Source: Chrysomallon squamiferum
Lineage: Eukaryota > Mollusca > Gastropoda > Neomphalida > Peltospiridae
Assembly: GCA_012295275.1 (NCBI GenBank)
Contig: CM022669.1
Span: forward strand, 19,178,591-19,236,090
Reading direction: 5' to 3'
Length of the DNA stretch: 57,500 nucleotides
In this document: positions 1 to 17,291 of the stretch, piece by piece
How positions within the stretch are numbered: position 1 is the stretch's first letter
Layout of the letters: each line of letters begins with the position of its first letter
Made by a program: the position numbers and the translations under genes
Notes under the pieces: generated by a model
Told to the model about the DNA's origin: nothing
Database searches by the model: none
What the model saw: the letters and a program-made list of their open reading frames with translations, nothing else

Positions 1-807
1 ATACGAAAAATTATTTTAAAATATAAAAAAACAAAAAACAGTCCGGGAACAAATAAGAAAATCAGTAATATAAAAAATATATGTAGAATTTAGAAAAAAT
101 GAAAAGAAAAGAAAAGCAAACGAAACCAGCAAAAAAACCCAAACAACAACAACAAAAAAAAACAGGTAAATTAATGATATTAACAACAACTACAGGAATG
201 ATACATGCATATGCAGCTATTTAGTCTTATATTAGCTACAACAGCTACACGAAACACAGATAATCTACGGATGCTACCTTTACGACAGTGACTATCAAGC
301 ATAAACATTGACGACGACAACGAAGGTTATGTCAACAACTTAACTTTCTTTTCCACGCCACAAAGCAAATCATTTAACATTAAACAAAAAATCTACACTA
401 AGGTGTGTCTGTATGTGTGTGTGTGTGTGTCTGTGTGTGTCTGTGTGTATGTGTGTGTGTGTATGTGTGGATATATAACTTAATGAATAAACGTATACAT
501 GTCTGTGTGTATGTATGAATATATAAGTATGTATATACGTGTGTGTCTCTGTCTGTATGTGTATGCATGCATGCGTGTATATACATAATACTTACTTATA
601 AACGTATGCGTTAATATGTAAGTACCTACATGCTACAGAACAGTGGAAAACTTGTTGACCTTACAGATAACAACGTTGAACCAGCCAATGATTGAACTTT
701 GCCTACGTGACTCTGAGTCAAATTGAATACAGTTTTAAAAAATATCTCCATTCTGCTTATCAGTCCCACCTTCACACAAAGCCAGGTGAACGCTGTGAGG
801 TTCTGAA
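1..807. other. Upstream flank of the PHM gene, no gene seen
   Basis: AT-rich flank. A GT-rich microsatellite with TATG interruptions fills about 401-575; open frames across it are repeat translations. The bases just before the PHM start codon at 808 are presumably 5' UTR, but I could not place a promoter or an upstream exon. Confidence 0.6.
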
Positions 808-6288
<5,481 letters not shown>

Positions 6289-6464
6289 AGAAAATTAGAT
6301 CTATTTTGTTGTTGAAGATTTTTTGTTATTGTTGTTATTTTCGTTTCGTTTTTGAGTGGTTGTTTTTTTGTTGTTGTTTTCTTAAATTGAGTTTATTATT
6401 TTTTCCTATTTTTTTTTTTTTTAAACAAACAAACATATGATTTCTTTTAATAGTTCTGTAAACC

Positions 6465-6501
<37 letters not shown>

Positions 6502-6690
6502 AGTCCATGAATTTTATTTCAAACCTTGACGAACAGTTTATGAAAACGTTTACAAATATTCATATAAATATATCATAAATCAAATTCTCGCACTCTTCTG
6601 TTTTCCGCATGTATATTTACATAGCAGGGAAATAACGTATAAATAAATACAAACAAAATAAACTTAGTTTAACGGTTTTTATTCGGTATT
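6289..6690. terminator. Convergent 3' ends of PHM and peptide copy 1
   Basis: The PHM 3' UTR runs through T-rich and (ATT)n sequence to a likely AATAAA at 6642-6647 on +. The copy 1 transcript from the opposite strand has its AATAAA at 6678-6683, read on -. The two tails therefore meet or slightly overlap. Confidence 0.5.
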
Positions 6691-6944
6691 TTTATATTTA
6701 ACACCTTTTGTGATGGTTTCATGATTTGTCATCTTGTTTGTTCAGATGTCTTCTTGTAACTTTGATGTTATATCTTTCGTGAATCGTTCTGAAATAAATA
6801 ATTAAAGAACCCACGAAAATTATTTAAAAAAAAAGAAGAAGAAAATCAAAAATCGTTACAAATATTTATAAAAGTTAAATACAAATTATGATATTCTAAA
6901 CGTAAATATTTTTAACAACAATAACAAATAATAATAAAAATAAA

Positions 6945-6995
<51 letters not shown>

Positions 6996-7075
6996 CAAAC
7001 AACCTAACTAATTAATTAATAAATTAATGGCTTTACGAAACTTGAAACAAAATTTTCTTATTATAACTTACAATT

Positions 7076-7754
7076 TTACTCTATTTGTTGGAACTCGTTG
7101 AAGGAGACAACATCATCATCTGAAATTTGAATATACATTTAATTCTAACTTTGTTTTTCTCGTATAAACACTTAAATAGATGATTTCTGTTTTCATTTGC
7201 CATGCATCGTTTCCAATCAGTGTCTAACAACACATGGGACAAACACTATTTTGTGATCTTTCCTGCCTGAGGGAAAGAGTCTATTCAAAATATCCATTTG
7301 TGCTAACCGGTAGCTTTAACTTCTGCTATGATAAGTTTTCTCTCTAATTTGTCATTCTTTTTTTCCTTTTAGAGAAGAAGAAGAATTGATCTAAGTGGCT
7401 TTGGTATTAAAAAGTTTCTCACTGGTTCCAGTAACTGGATATTGTCTTTTTAACATTAATATTAAATAGAAAATCAACCATTATGTAAAACAATTTTCTC
7501 ACCATCAGAATCATTCAAGATGTCTCTGGCCTCTCTCACTAACATGTTGTCATCAAGTTCAACATCAACATTGCGAGTAACAACTGAAAAAAAACAGAGC
7601 CAACGTTTAAAACATGTGTTAAGTGTTTTAATATATGAATTTTCTTTTTATATATACTGATTCGGTCTTGAGTTGCATATCTTTAATGATATATATATAT
7701 ATGTATATATATACACACATACACATATACACACATATATATATATATATACAT

Positions 7755-7785
<31 letters not shown>

Positions 7786-8157
7786 GGTGTGTGTGTGTGT
7801 GTGTGTTTTACTGTTATAATAACTCTGAAGATATGAAATATTTATGTCATGAAATTATGTTAAATTATTACACTATTATCCAAAATATGTAAACACATTT
7901 TTTTTTTCAGCCTCGTTTCCATAATTTAATACAATTTATATATTTACAATGTAATTAACAAACGAATTTCAGTTTTTTTTCTAATAATACTAATTTAGGA
8001 AAGTGTTCAACAAACCATTTTCAGTTGGCATGTTCTTCTTCCTGAAAACATGACTAAGAGTTCGGCCAGCTCTGCTTATAGCTCTTCGGATACGCCATGA
8101 TGACGTCATTTCCGGGGCCAGAAGAACAACAAGAGCAATCAAAATTAGAACCTTCAT
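7076..8157 (-). CDS. Copy 1: cationic peptide precursor, type A pro-region
   Basis: Family description. Exon 2 encodes a signal peptide (MKVLILIALVVLLAP..., probable cut after MTSS) and the cationic segment (WRIRR...HVFRKK). That segment is about 21 residues with roughly +8 charge, and its Trp/Ile/Leu/Ala/Val/Phe spacing makes an amphipathic helix. A linker NMPTEN follows, then an acidic pro-region from exons 3 and 4. The layout is that of prepro-antimicrobial peptides such as ascidian and fish helical peptides; antimicrobial action is inferred. Coding exons here are 8016-8157, 7503-7583 and 7072-7119 (stop at 7076); the 5' UTR exon ends at 8714 and the 3' UTR exon starts at 6788. The product has 88 residues. 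Mature variant is Ile27/Ser35 (precursor numbering). The pro-region has TRNVDVELDDN and ends FQQIE. A 33-bp minisatellite lies in intron 1. It is the only type A gene on the left of a mixed A/B pair, so it is probably inverted. Confidence 0.87.
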
Positions 8158-8504
8158 CTAAATTAAATAAATAAATAACAACAGTAGCATCATCAAAATA
8201 CTAGTACTGTAGTAACCAAAAACAACCGTAGTAGTAGTAGTTGTAGTAGTAGTAGTAGTAGTAATAGTAGTAGTAGTAATTCATTTCAATTTGATATCAT
8301 AACAAAAGAAATAGAATAATGAGATATCTTAATATTTTCAGTAAGCAATAATAAAAATATCAAAAAACAACAGCAGTAACTATAATATTTACAGCTAAAT
8401 GAGAAAATCAATTCTGTTTATTTAGTCCATTTAGATTTTAAAGAGTGTATTATACTGAAGACTTGTTGAAATGGGAAGGCACAATGGAAAAATATATAAA
8501 TATA

Positions 8505-8632
8505 ACTATAAAAATTAAATAGCAGAATTTTGTATCTTTCATAAAAATTAAATAGCAGGATTTTATATCTTTCATAAAAATTAAATAGCAGGATTTTGTA
8601 TCTTTCATAAAAATTAAATAGCAGGATTTTGT
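8505..8632. repeat. 33-bp minisatellite in intron 1 of copy 1
   Basis: About four tandem units containing AAATTAAATAGCAGGATTTT. The same unit occurs about twice, reversed, in intron 1 of copy 6 (21355-21420) and about once, degenerate, in copy 12 (near 40000). This shows those first introns are homologous and that copy 1 lies in the opposite orientation. It also creates a spurious repetitive open frame. Confidence 0.85.
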
Positions 8633-8713
8633 TTCTCCCCCCACCACCAGTCTGTCGTTAGATTCTGAGTAGGTGATTCCCATAACAAAACAAGAGAAAA
8701 CGAGACAACTTAC

Positions 8714-9188
8714 CTTGAATTAGCGATGTATAAACAGTCGGTGACAATGATGTTTCAAGTGAAAGCTTTTATAGAGAAACTGGTAATAATTAAAACCAGT
8801 CTGCACTGATTTGTGTGATAACTTGGTGTTATTTTAAAATAGTTTTCTCACGTACCTGTTGAAATGTATCTTGAAAATGAAACAGGTTTTCACACGTTGA
8901 AGTTCGGTAGACTGGTGTAATAGAAATACAGTCTGTTAATAATAATTCTGATGATGATAACACAACGAGAACGCAGTGTGTCAGTGTAATGTTAATATCA
9001 CTGCATTTCAACATATTATCAGATTTAGAACATGTGTTTCGTCATGTAAGCGTGAAAACTATTTTAAAATAACACCAAGCTATCACACAAATCAGTGCAG
9101 AATGGCGTTTAATTATTACAAGTTTGTCTATAAAAGAGTTTACTTTAAACATCATTGTCACCGACTGTTTATACATCGTTCATTCAAG
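8714..9188. promoter_or_regulatory. Divergent palindromic promoter of copies 1 and 2
   Basis: Back-to-back TATA boxes: CTTTTATA at 8766-8773 (reads TATAAAAG on -) and TATAAAAG at 9129-9136 (+). Each is followed by a conserved 5' UTR leader (about 8714-8745 and 9160-9188) ending at a GTAAG donor. The flanks form near-perfect inverted arms (GTGTTATTTTAAAATAG on one side, CTATTTTAAAATAACACC on the other) around a diverged centre. Confidence 0.85.
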
Positions 9189-9505
9189 GTAAGTTGACTT
9201 GTTTTGTAATGTTCATTTTTACATTCACGCAGACAAAATATATAGTTTGATTAATTAGGCGGGCAGTTTTATTTTTCAGTTTTCTTTATTGACATACTTG
9301 TTGTTTTAAAGACATTTGGTATGATTTACACTTTATGGAACACGTTGTTATTCTGTCAGAGTTTGGATCGTATTCTCGCCTTTTGCGTCAATATTTCGTC
9401 AAGGTCTCCGATTCACATTTATACGGATATTGTTCGTAAAGATAATATAATAATGTTGTATTTGCTATCTTTTATTGTTATTATTTGCTCATTTATTTAT
9501 TTTAG

Positions 9506-10489
9506 ATGAAGGTTCTAATTTTAATTGCTCTTGTTGTTCTCCTCGCCCCGGAAATGACGTCATCATGGCGTATCCGAAGAGCTATAAGCCGAGCTGGTCG
9601 AACTCTTAGTCATGTTTTCAGGAAGAAGAACATGCCAACTGAAAATGGTTCGCTGAACACTTTTTAAAATTATTATATAAGAATAATGAAGGCATTGAAG
9701 AGTTAATCATAATTATCATAATTAATTTTATTTGTTTGTTTATTTATTTATTTATTTATTTATTGTGATGAATTATTACTTTTCTCAAACTGAACCGCAA
9801 CTGTTTTATAATATAAAAATACTGCATTATTGTTTTTCTTCTGTATCACTTTATAGAAGTGTTAGTTAAATAACGTGTATTTGGTTTCAGTTTTTGCTGT
9901 TCGTGATGTTGATGTTGAACTTGAAGACTCTATGTCAGTAAGGGAGGTCAGAGATTTGTTGAGTAATGCTGAAGGTATGGTATTAATAAAAACACACACA
10001 TGACATCAGAAAGCTTTTAAAATTTAGAAAAATACATCTTAAATGATTATTTTCTCGTTTTGATATTTTAATTTAAAAAAAAAAATCTAATACACTGTCT
10101 GAGCCCTTCAGAAAAGTAAATTTTACTTTCTATTCTTCCCACTGTTTGAATTTCTCGGTATCTTCAATTTTGGAGTTTTATTGCCAGGAATCTATATAGT
10201 GTTTTAAATTAAAACTTATTTATTATTATTCCGATTGTTTTTTTGTTCTTTTGTTTTTTTCTTTCTTTCTTTCTTTCTTTATTTGTTTGTTTGTTTGTTT
10301 GTTTGTTATTATTATCATATTATATTTACCTTTCTCTTACTTAATTTCGCTCTCTTCATGCTTCTTTAAGCTTACAACTGGTTGATTACGATGATAACAT
10401 AAAAACGCTGTATGAAAGTTTATATTTATAACAAAAATAATGTTTCAGATGACGATCTTATTAACAATGTTTTCCAGAACCTCCAATAA
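9506..10489 (+). CDS. Copy 2: cationic peptide precursor, type B pro-region
   Basis: Coding exons 9506-9647, 9891-9974 and 10449-10493 (TAA at 10487-10489) give 88 residues. The cationic exon is the Ile27/Ser35 variant, nearly identical to copies 1 and 3. The pro-region is the type B form: exon 3 reads VFAVRDVDVELEDSMSV then REVRDLLSNAE, and exon 4 gives DDDLINNVFQNLQ. The 3' UTR exon starts at 10819, with AATAAA at 10895-10900. This is the only type B gene on the + strand; the others are on -. That fits an inversion of copies 1-3. Intron 3 has a (TTTC)n(TTTG)n tract at about 10258-10306 that matches, reversed, intron 3 of copy 11. Confidence 0.87.
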
Positions 10490-10919
10490 ATCAGTAAGTT
10501 TTAAATCATTATGTCATTTTAAATACATTTTCTCTTGTTTAAAATGCATAAGAATGTTAAAATATGTCAGTTTTGGATACAATACATAAAAATCAACCTG
10601 TCCTTTTTTGTCAAGTTCTCTGCATCATGGAATACGGAAACATTGTCACAGACTCGCGTAAATGTATTATATTATTAATTTAATACTGTATTTTTATCAT
10701 TTTATTTCACTAGTGACGAATAATCAATCATCTGATTGAAGTAAATGTATATCGAGTATAAGAATCAAGTATATTATATTTACATTTTAATAACTGCCTC
10801 CAACGATTTATATTTCAGACAGGAGATGAAAAAAAGCGGAGAGCTAACAAGAACGTGTATAACATGATTGTTGAAAATTCTGTGAAATCTGCTGAATAAA
10901 ATAATAATTTTAAATCTAC

Positions 10920-11542
10920 CTTACGTTTTTACTTGTCCTTATTTGTGCTTATCTGCGGTCACATTCTATCTGTCTTCACGAATCTCTCTAAACCCGTAAA
11001 ACAAACCATTTTTAGGAGACTGGAAATTATTTGATATTTAACATTTCCCATCAAATTAATAAACAAACATAAACAAAAACAAAACTCTTGTCGTTAACAA
11101 AGTTATCATCATGTTTACAAAACTTCATTTCTCAAAAAGAAAATACTTGAATGATTATGATAAAAGTTACAATACGTTCAGACACAATACACTAAATTTT
11201 ATATCCATATGTATTTCTTCAAACGATGACATAGTACAGGAACATATATTCACATATGAATGCATAATTAGACCTAGAAATTAAATACACATTAAATGAA
11301 TTAATAAATATGAATCAGAATTAATCAGTCTGAAATGTTGAAATTTTCGATATTATTGAAGCAGAGAGTCGTAGACTTACCTCGGCTAATTCGGACATCA
11401 ATATTTAATGAATCGTTATTTTTGTACATTTAGTACTGTATATTATCGCTTTTATTTCGCGATTTGAGTAGTAATAACGTAGATTAGTTTAAATTATACA
11501 CAAATAAGTCCAACTTTTATAATAAATAAAATAATAAAATAA

Positions 11543-11593
<51 letters not shown>

Positions 11594-11778
11594 GTGAAAA
11601 CACTCTCTCAGAGTCAACAGACGAGCTGTGGACGAAAAATATAAAATTCTGATTTTTCATTGTTCTAGTTTCATTTATATTTTTTTCCGCTGTCTTCAAA
11701 ACAACTGAACAAGTTATGAACGCAGTAACGTAATAAAAATATTAACTCAAAATAAACGAAATGTCTAGCCATCGATTT

Positions 11779-11824
<46 letters not shown>

Positions 11825-13260
11825 TTTAAAAAAAGAAAAGAAACAACAACAAATAAGCTGTCCGAAGAGGCCAGTGGTACGGTTAGGGTTATGGTTAGCT
11901 AAGGGTTAGGGAAAGGATTATGGTCAGCGTCATGTTTAGGGTCACGGTCACGGTTAGGTTTAGGGTAGGGTTAGGGTTAGGGTTAGAGTCAGGGTTAGGG
12001 TTAGGGTTAGGGTCAGCGTCAGGGTTAGGGTCACGGTCACGGTTAGGTTTAGGGTTAGGGTTAGGGTTAGAGTCAGGGTTAGGGTAGCTTAGGGTTAGGG
12101 TTATTGTCAGGGTTAGGGATGGTGATAGGTTTAAGTTTAAGGATAGAGTTAGTAGTTAGGGTTAGGTTAGGTTTAGGTTTTGGTTTAGGGTTAGGTTAGG
12201 ATTATGGTATGGTTAGGGATAGGGTTATTGTTATGGTTATGGTTATGGTTATGGTTAAGGTTAGGGTTAGAGTTAGGGATAGGGAAAGGGTTAGTGTTAG
12301 CTTTAGGAATAAGTTTAGGTGTGGGTTTAGTAGCAGTTACAGTTACTTTTTGGGGTTAAAGCTGGTGTTAATGTTAATGTTTTGGCTTGGGTTGTAGCTT
12401 CGATTAAGATTACATTTAGGGTTACGGGTTGTTTTAATTTTAGGGTTAGGATTAGAGTCATTTTTAGGGTTAGAGTTAGGGTTAAGGCTAGCGCTACAGT
12501 CAGGGTTAGATTTATACTGAGGGTTAGGTTTAGGGTTTTGGCTAGGGTTAGTTTTAGGGTTATGGCTTCAGTGAGGGTTAAGGTTAGAGCTATGGCTAGG
12601 ATTAAGTTAGGTTAGTCTTAGTGTTAGAGCTTGGGAAAGGGTTAGGTTAGGGTAAGAGTTAAGATAAAGGTTGTTGCTAAGAAGATTAGGGTTAGGGTAT
12701 GGGTTAGAATTAGTATTGCAGTTAGGGTTGAGGTGAAGGTTAATATTACGTTTAGGGTTACGGCTAGTGTTAGAGTTAGTGATAGGGTTAGAATTATAGT
12801 GAGGGTTAGGTTAGGATTACTTTTATGTTTAGGGTGTTAGGATTATGGCTTTTATTAGGTTCAGAGTTAGGATGAGGTTTAGGGTTAGTACTAGTGTTAG
12901 ACTTAGGTTTATGCTTAATATTACGATTATCCTTAAAATTATGGTCAGTGTTAGTGTTACGGTTAGTTTTATAGTTATTGTTAGTGTTCGGTTTCGCGAG
13001 ACCCTCATGCGAAAGAAACGATACTTGGCGACATTTGTGCATCCATGCTTTAATAAGATTATCTATAACTAGTACAGAGAAAAGAAATGTATATTTTAAA
13101 GTGTAGATTTATAGATAGCGGCGTTTCAATGTTAAAATCAAGAACAAACTTTCTATACTCGTCTCAGTTTTGTGTATGAAAAATGTAATGTATTGGTTTT
13201 ATGGAGATTTAAACAAAATGTTCTGTCTGTAACTTTTATAAATAATTTTCAACAACAGAA
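10920..13260. other. Intergenic region between copies 2 and 3
   Basis: B-type 3' flank (its reverse complement is found before copies 9 and 11), (AAAT)n at about 11521-11592, (AAT)n at about 11780-11820, then a long degenerate TTAGGG-like array. No gene seen. Confidence 0.7.
11878..12990. repeat. Degenerate TTAGGG-like interstitial array, GGGTTA on +
   Basis: More than 1 kb of imperfect GGTTAG/GGGTTA hexamers with many substitutions (GGTTATGGTTATG, AGGGTTAGTGTTA and others), resembling decayed telomeric repeats. Arginine/valine-rich and asparagine/proline-rich open frames here are repeat translations. Confidence 0.9.
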
Positions 13261-13593
13261 GGTATTTTAAGACTTTTTATTCAGTATTTTTATACATAAT
13301 ATCTTTTGTGATGTTTTCATCTTGTTTGTTCAGATGTCTTCTTGTAACTTTGATGATGTATTCTTCTTTCTTTTTTTTGGTGAATCGTACTGAAATAAAT
13401 ATTTGAAAAATCTATATTAATATTTTAAAAGTTATTTTGGAAAAATCAAAATTTAGAATCGTTACAGATCTTTCAACATTTGAAAACTAAATTATGAAAT
13501 TCTGAATTTCAAGTTTATTAATAGAAAATAAAAATAATAAATGATTGAATTTATAAAATCTAAAACAAAATATTCTTTTTATAACTTACAATT

Positions 13594-14356
13594 TTACTGC
13601 AGTTGTTGGAACTCATTGAAGGAGACGACGTCATCATCTAAAATTAGAATATAAATTAAAGTGTGAATTTGTTGTTCTCACATCAACACATAAATAGATG
13701 TTTTCTTTTTCATTTGCCAAACAATGTCCTACGACCGTTCCTGTCTAAAGGAAAGACAGGATTCAGAATGTTTTGGTTAAGTGATGGGGTAATTTATGTT
13801 TTCGTCCTGTGACGAGTTTCCTGAATGACTGATCTAAATGGCATTAGTACTGAAAGGTCTATCAGTGGTTGCAATCATTCTCATGCAGCTCTGTATTGTA
13901 ATATTATAGAAAATTTTAATAACTGACATTAATAAGAAGTACGTGTTTTTAAAACGAAAACAAAAAATGACAAAGAGAATAACGATGATAAATCTAGTTG
14001 TTCCAAAACGAAGAAGAAGATGACAAAACGACGATGTAGATGTTCTCTTTTAATCACTAATTTTACAATGAAAAATTTATACAAATTTTTGAAAACATAT
14101 TTTATTTTCTAAATAAAAGAAAATCATCCGCTGTGTAAAAATATTTTCTCACCATCAGAATCATCCAAGATTTCTCTGGCCTCTCTCACTAACATGTTGT
14201 CATCAAGTTCAACATCAACACTGCGAGTAACAACTGAAATTAAAAAACAAGTCAACGTTCAAAGCATATTAAAGTTTTAACTATTTTACAATATTTATTT
14301 ACTTCTTTATATATATACAGTTTCATTTGTTCCACTCTTGTTATTAGTATTATTTC

Positions 14357-14390
<34 letters not shown>

Positions 14391-14739
14391 TCATGATATT
14401 TGCATATTTGTCAGTCTGTATATGTTTCAAGGAACCGAACAGTTATATAATCAGATAATATCAAAATATTATAACATCCAAAATATTTAATTGACTGATT
14501 TTTATTTTTAACATCATTTATATATTTACAGTCTCACTAAATACCGGATTAGTTTCTTTTTTCTAATAATACTGATTTAGAAAAGTATTCAACAAACCAT
14601 TTTCAGTTGGCATGTTCTTCTTCCTGAAAACATGACTAAGAGTTCGACCAGCTCGGCTTATAGCTCTTCGGATACGCCATGATGACGTCATTTCCGGGGC
14701 GAGGAGCACAACAAGAGCAATCAAAATTAGAACCTTCAT
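13594..14739 (-). CDS. Copy 3: cationic peptide precursor, type A pro-region
   Basis: Coding exons 14598-14739, 14153-14233 and 13590-13637 (TAA read at 13596-13594) give 88 residues. Mature variant is Ile27/Ser35. The pro-region is the consensus type A: VTRSVDVELDDNMLV, REAREILDDSD, then DDVVSFNEFQQLQ. The 5' UTR exon ends at 15011, the 3' UTR exon begins at 13389, and AATAAA on - lies at 13276-13281. It is paired head-to-head with copy 4, which is also type A. This is the only A/A pair, as expected if an inversion broke inside the shared promoter. Confidence 0.87.
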
Positions 14740-15010
14740 CTAAATTAAATAAATAAATAACGGTAGCAGCAACATCAAAATACTAGTACTATAGTAACAG
14801 CAGTAGTAGTAGTAGCCACAATTAGAAAAGACATGGATCAAATTAGAAAAATTAAGTATCAGATGTTTTCATTTTTCTTCTCCAGTCTATCAGAAAATTC
14901 CATGCAGGTGATTTTCATATGGATAATTGTTAACATGAGAGTTAAAAATATAAAATGAGAGTATTGAATTATAATGTTTAAAACATGAAATACAAAACAA
15001 GACAACTTAC

Positions 15011-15343
15011 CTTGTATGAACGATGTATAAACAGTCGGTGACAATGATGTTTCAAATGAAAGCTTTTATAGAGAAACTTGTAATAATTAAACACCAGTCT
15101 GCACTGATTTGTGTGATAAGTTGGTGTTATTTTAAAACAGTTTTCTCACGTACGTGTTGAACATGTGAAGATTTTCTGATTTGGAACATGTGTTTCATCA
15201 CGTACGTGAGAAAACTACTTCAAAATAACACAGATAATCATACAAGTCTGTGTACACAGGTGTATAACTATTACAAGTTTCTCTATAAAAGCTTTCTTTT
15301 GAAACATCATTTTCACCGACTGTTTATACATCGCTCATTCAAC
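15011..15343. promoter_or_regulatory. Divergent palindromic promoter of copies 3 and 4
   Basis: TATA boxes at 15063-15070 (-) and 15284-15291 (+), only about 214 bp apart, the shortest spacing of the six typical pairs. The centre has two CACGTACGTG-type palindromes (about 15147-15157 and 15198-15211). Conserved leaders follow on both sides. This is a candidate inversion breakpoint. Confidence 0.82.
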
Positions 15344-15495
15344 GTAAGTTGTCTTGTTTTGTGATGTTCATTTCTACATTCTCGAAGATGTTATATAATG
15401 TTTGATTAATCAGAACGCAGTTATATACGAGATTATTAGTAAAGATGATGTATTTTCTATCTTTGTTGTATTATTTGCTCATTTCATTATTTTAG

Positions 15496-15795
15496 ATGAA
15501 GGTTCTAATTTTGATTGCTCTTGTTGTTCTCCTGGCCCCGGAAATGACGTCATCATGGCGTATCCGAAGAGCTTTAAGCAGAGCTGGCCGAACTCTTAGT
15601 CATGTTTTCAGGAAGAAGAACATGCCAACTGAAAATGGTTTGTTGAACACTTTTTAAAATTATTACTGTAAGAAAAAGAGGAATTATATATTTTATAAAT
15701 ATAAATATAGTATTACAGGATAAAAACAACACTAGTAAATTAATATAAGTTGATTAGATAAATACTGGGTATTCAGAACGTTATGTAACGTGAAA

Positions 15796-15831
<36 letters not shown>

Positions 15832-16574
15832 GAAAAATATAATTATCGAGAGCGAGAACAGAAATAAATGAATATGTAAAAAAGATTTAAAACTAAAATA
15901 TGCTTTAAACATTCAATTAGATTTTGAAACTTTATTTCAGATGTTGTTACTCGCAATGTTGATGTTGAACTTGATGACAACATGTTAGTGAGAGAGGCCA
16001 GAGAAATCTTGGATGATTCTGATGGTGAGAAAATATTTTTACATAGCGGATGATTTTCTGTTTATTTAGAAAATAAAAAAGTGTTTCCTAATATTTGTTG
16101 TAATATTTCTGTTTTAATATTAGTGATAAAACGAGAACATCTCCGTCATCGTCATCGTCATTTTCTTCTTCGTATAGCTATTTTACATTCTTTGCCTCCT
16201 ATTTTTGTTTCAGTTAATAGAAAAGTCATTAATAAATGTTGTATTTAAGCAGCATCATTATATAGAACGACATGAGAATGTCAAATACATCAGTCATTAT
16301 TTGATATCTATTATTATTATTATTATTATTATTTTTACGGGCGAAATGACGACGAAATTCATCACAGCATAAGCTATTCATAGCATTTAGAACAGATGGA
16401 TATTTTAAATACACTCCTTCCCATAAACAAGAAAAGTAAACGACGCATAGCAAATGAAAACAGAAGCCATCTATTTATGTGTTGATGTGAGAACAACAAA
16501 GTCAAATTTTAATTCATATTCTAATTTCAGATGATGACGTCGTCTCCGTCAATGAGTTCCAACAACTGCAGTAG
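15496..16574 (+). CDS. Copy 4: cationic peptide precursor, type A pro-region
   Basis: Coding exons 15496-15637, 15941-16024 and 16531-16578 (TAG at 16572-16574) give 89 residues. Mature variant is Leu27/Ser35, the only copy with this combination. Exon 3 is 84 nt rather than 81 because its acceptor lies three bases earlier, adding an Asp at the junction. It reads TRNVDVELDDN, and exon 4 has VVSVNEF where other A copies have VVSFNEF. The 3' UTR exon begins at 16770, with AATAAA at 16866-16871. Confidence 0.87.
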
Positions 16575-16889
16575 AATTGTAAGTTATAAAAATAAAATTA
16601 TCTTTGAATTTTCGTAAAATCAGTAATTTATTCTTTTTTTCTTTTGTTAACATTATATTAGAATATCGCAATTTATATTTACTATTTTTAATTATTTATA
16701 ATGATTATAATTCATAATTAAAGTGATATTTGAAAATATTTTAATAGATTCTTTATATATTTATTTCAGAATGACTCATCAAACCATACAACATCAAAGT
16801 TATATGTGAACATCTGAACAAACAAGATGAAAACATCACAAAAGGTGTTAAATATAAAAATACTGAATAAAAATTATTAACCTAACATT

Positions 16890-17258
16890 CTTTTGTTTGT
16901 AATTATTTAAACGTCTAATATTTGCTCGATAAATATACATGATGAAAAGCGAACAAATAATTTGGTTTATAATATAAATATATGAATACTGATAAAATAT
17001 TATTGTATAGAACAAACCTTTTATAAAGAGTATCTCAAAGAATGAAATAAATTCAAAGTATGAAAATAATTCTGGATCATTTTTAAAATGTTTAGCAAGT
17101 CCAGCACAATACACTAATAGTATTTACGTAGCTCATTTGTTACAGTGGACTGTAATCTTGTGAATTTGTTTAACTTAACACACATAGATAAAATAATATA
17201 TACAAAGGTATATACGTACAATGAAACATACTCATGTACATATTTATATCACCGAAGA

Positions 17259-17291
<33 letters not shown>

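Noticed and set aside
8450-8683. Repetitive open frame with SCYLIFMKDTK units
   Set aside because: Product of the 33-bp minisatellite in an intron; the repeat number changes freely between copies.
9506-9647. Resemblance of the SRAG...HVFRK region to histone H2A-derived antimicrobial peptides
   Set aside because: Only a few residues match with gaps, there is no histone fold context, and the precursor has its own signal peptide; probably chance or convergence.
12209-13072. Arg/Val-rich and Asn/Pro-rich open frames
   Set aside because: Read-through of the degenerate TTAGGG-like array; the same happens at 29535-29959, 35920-36177 and 41735-42076.
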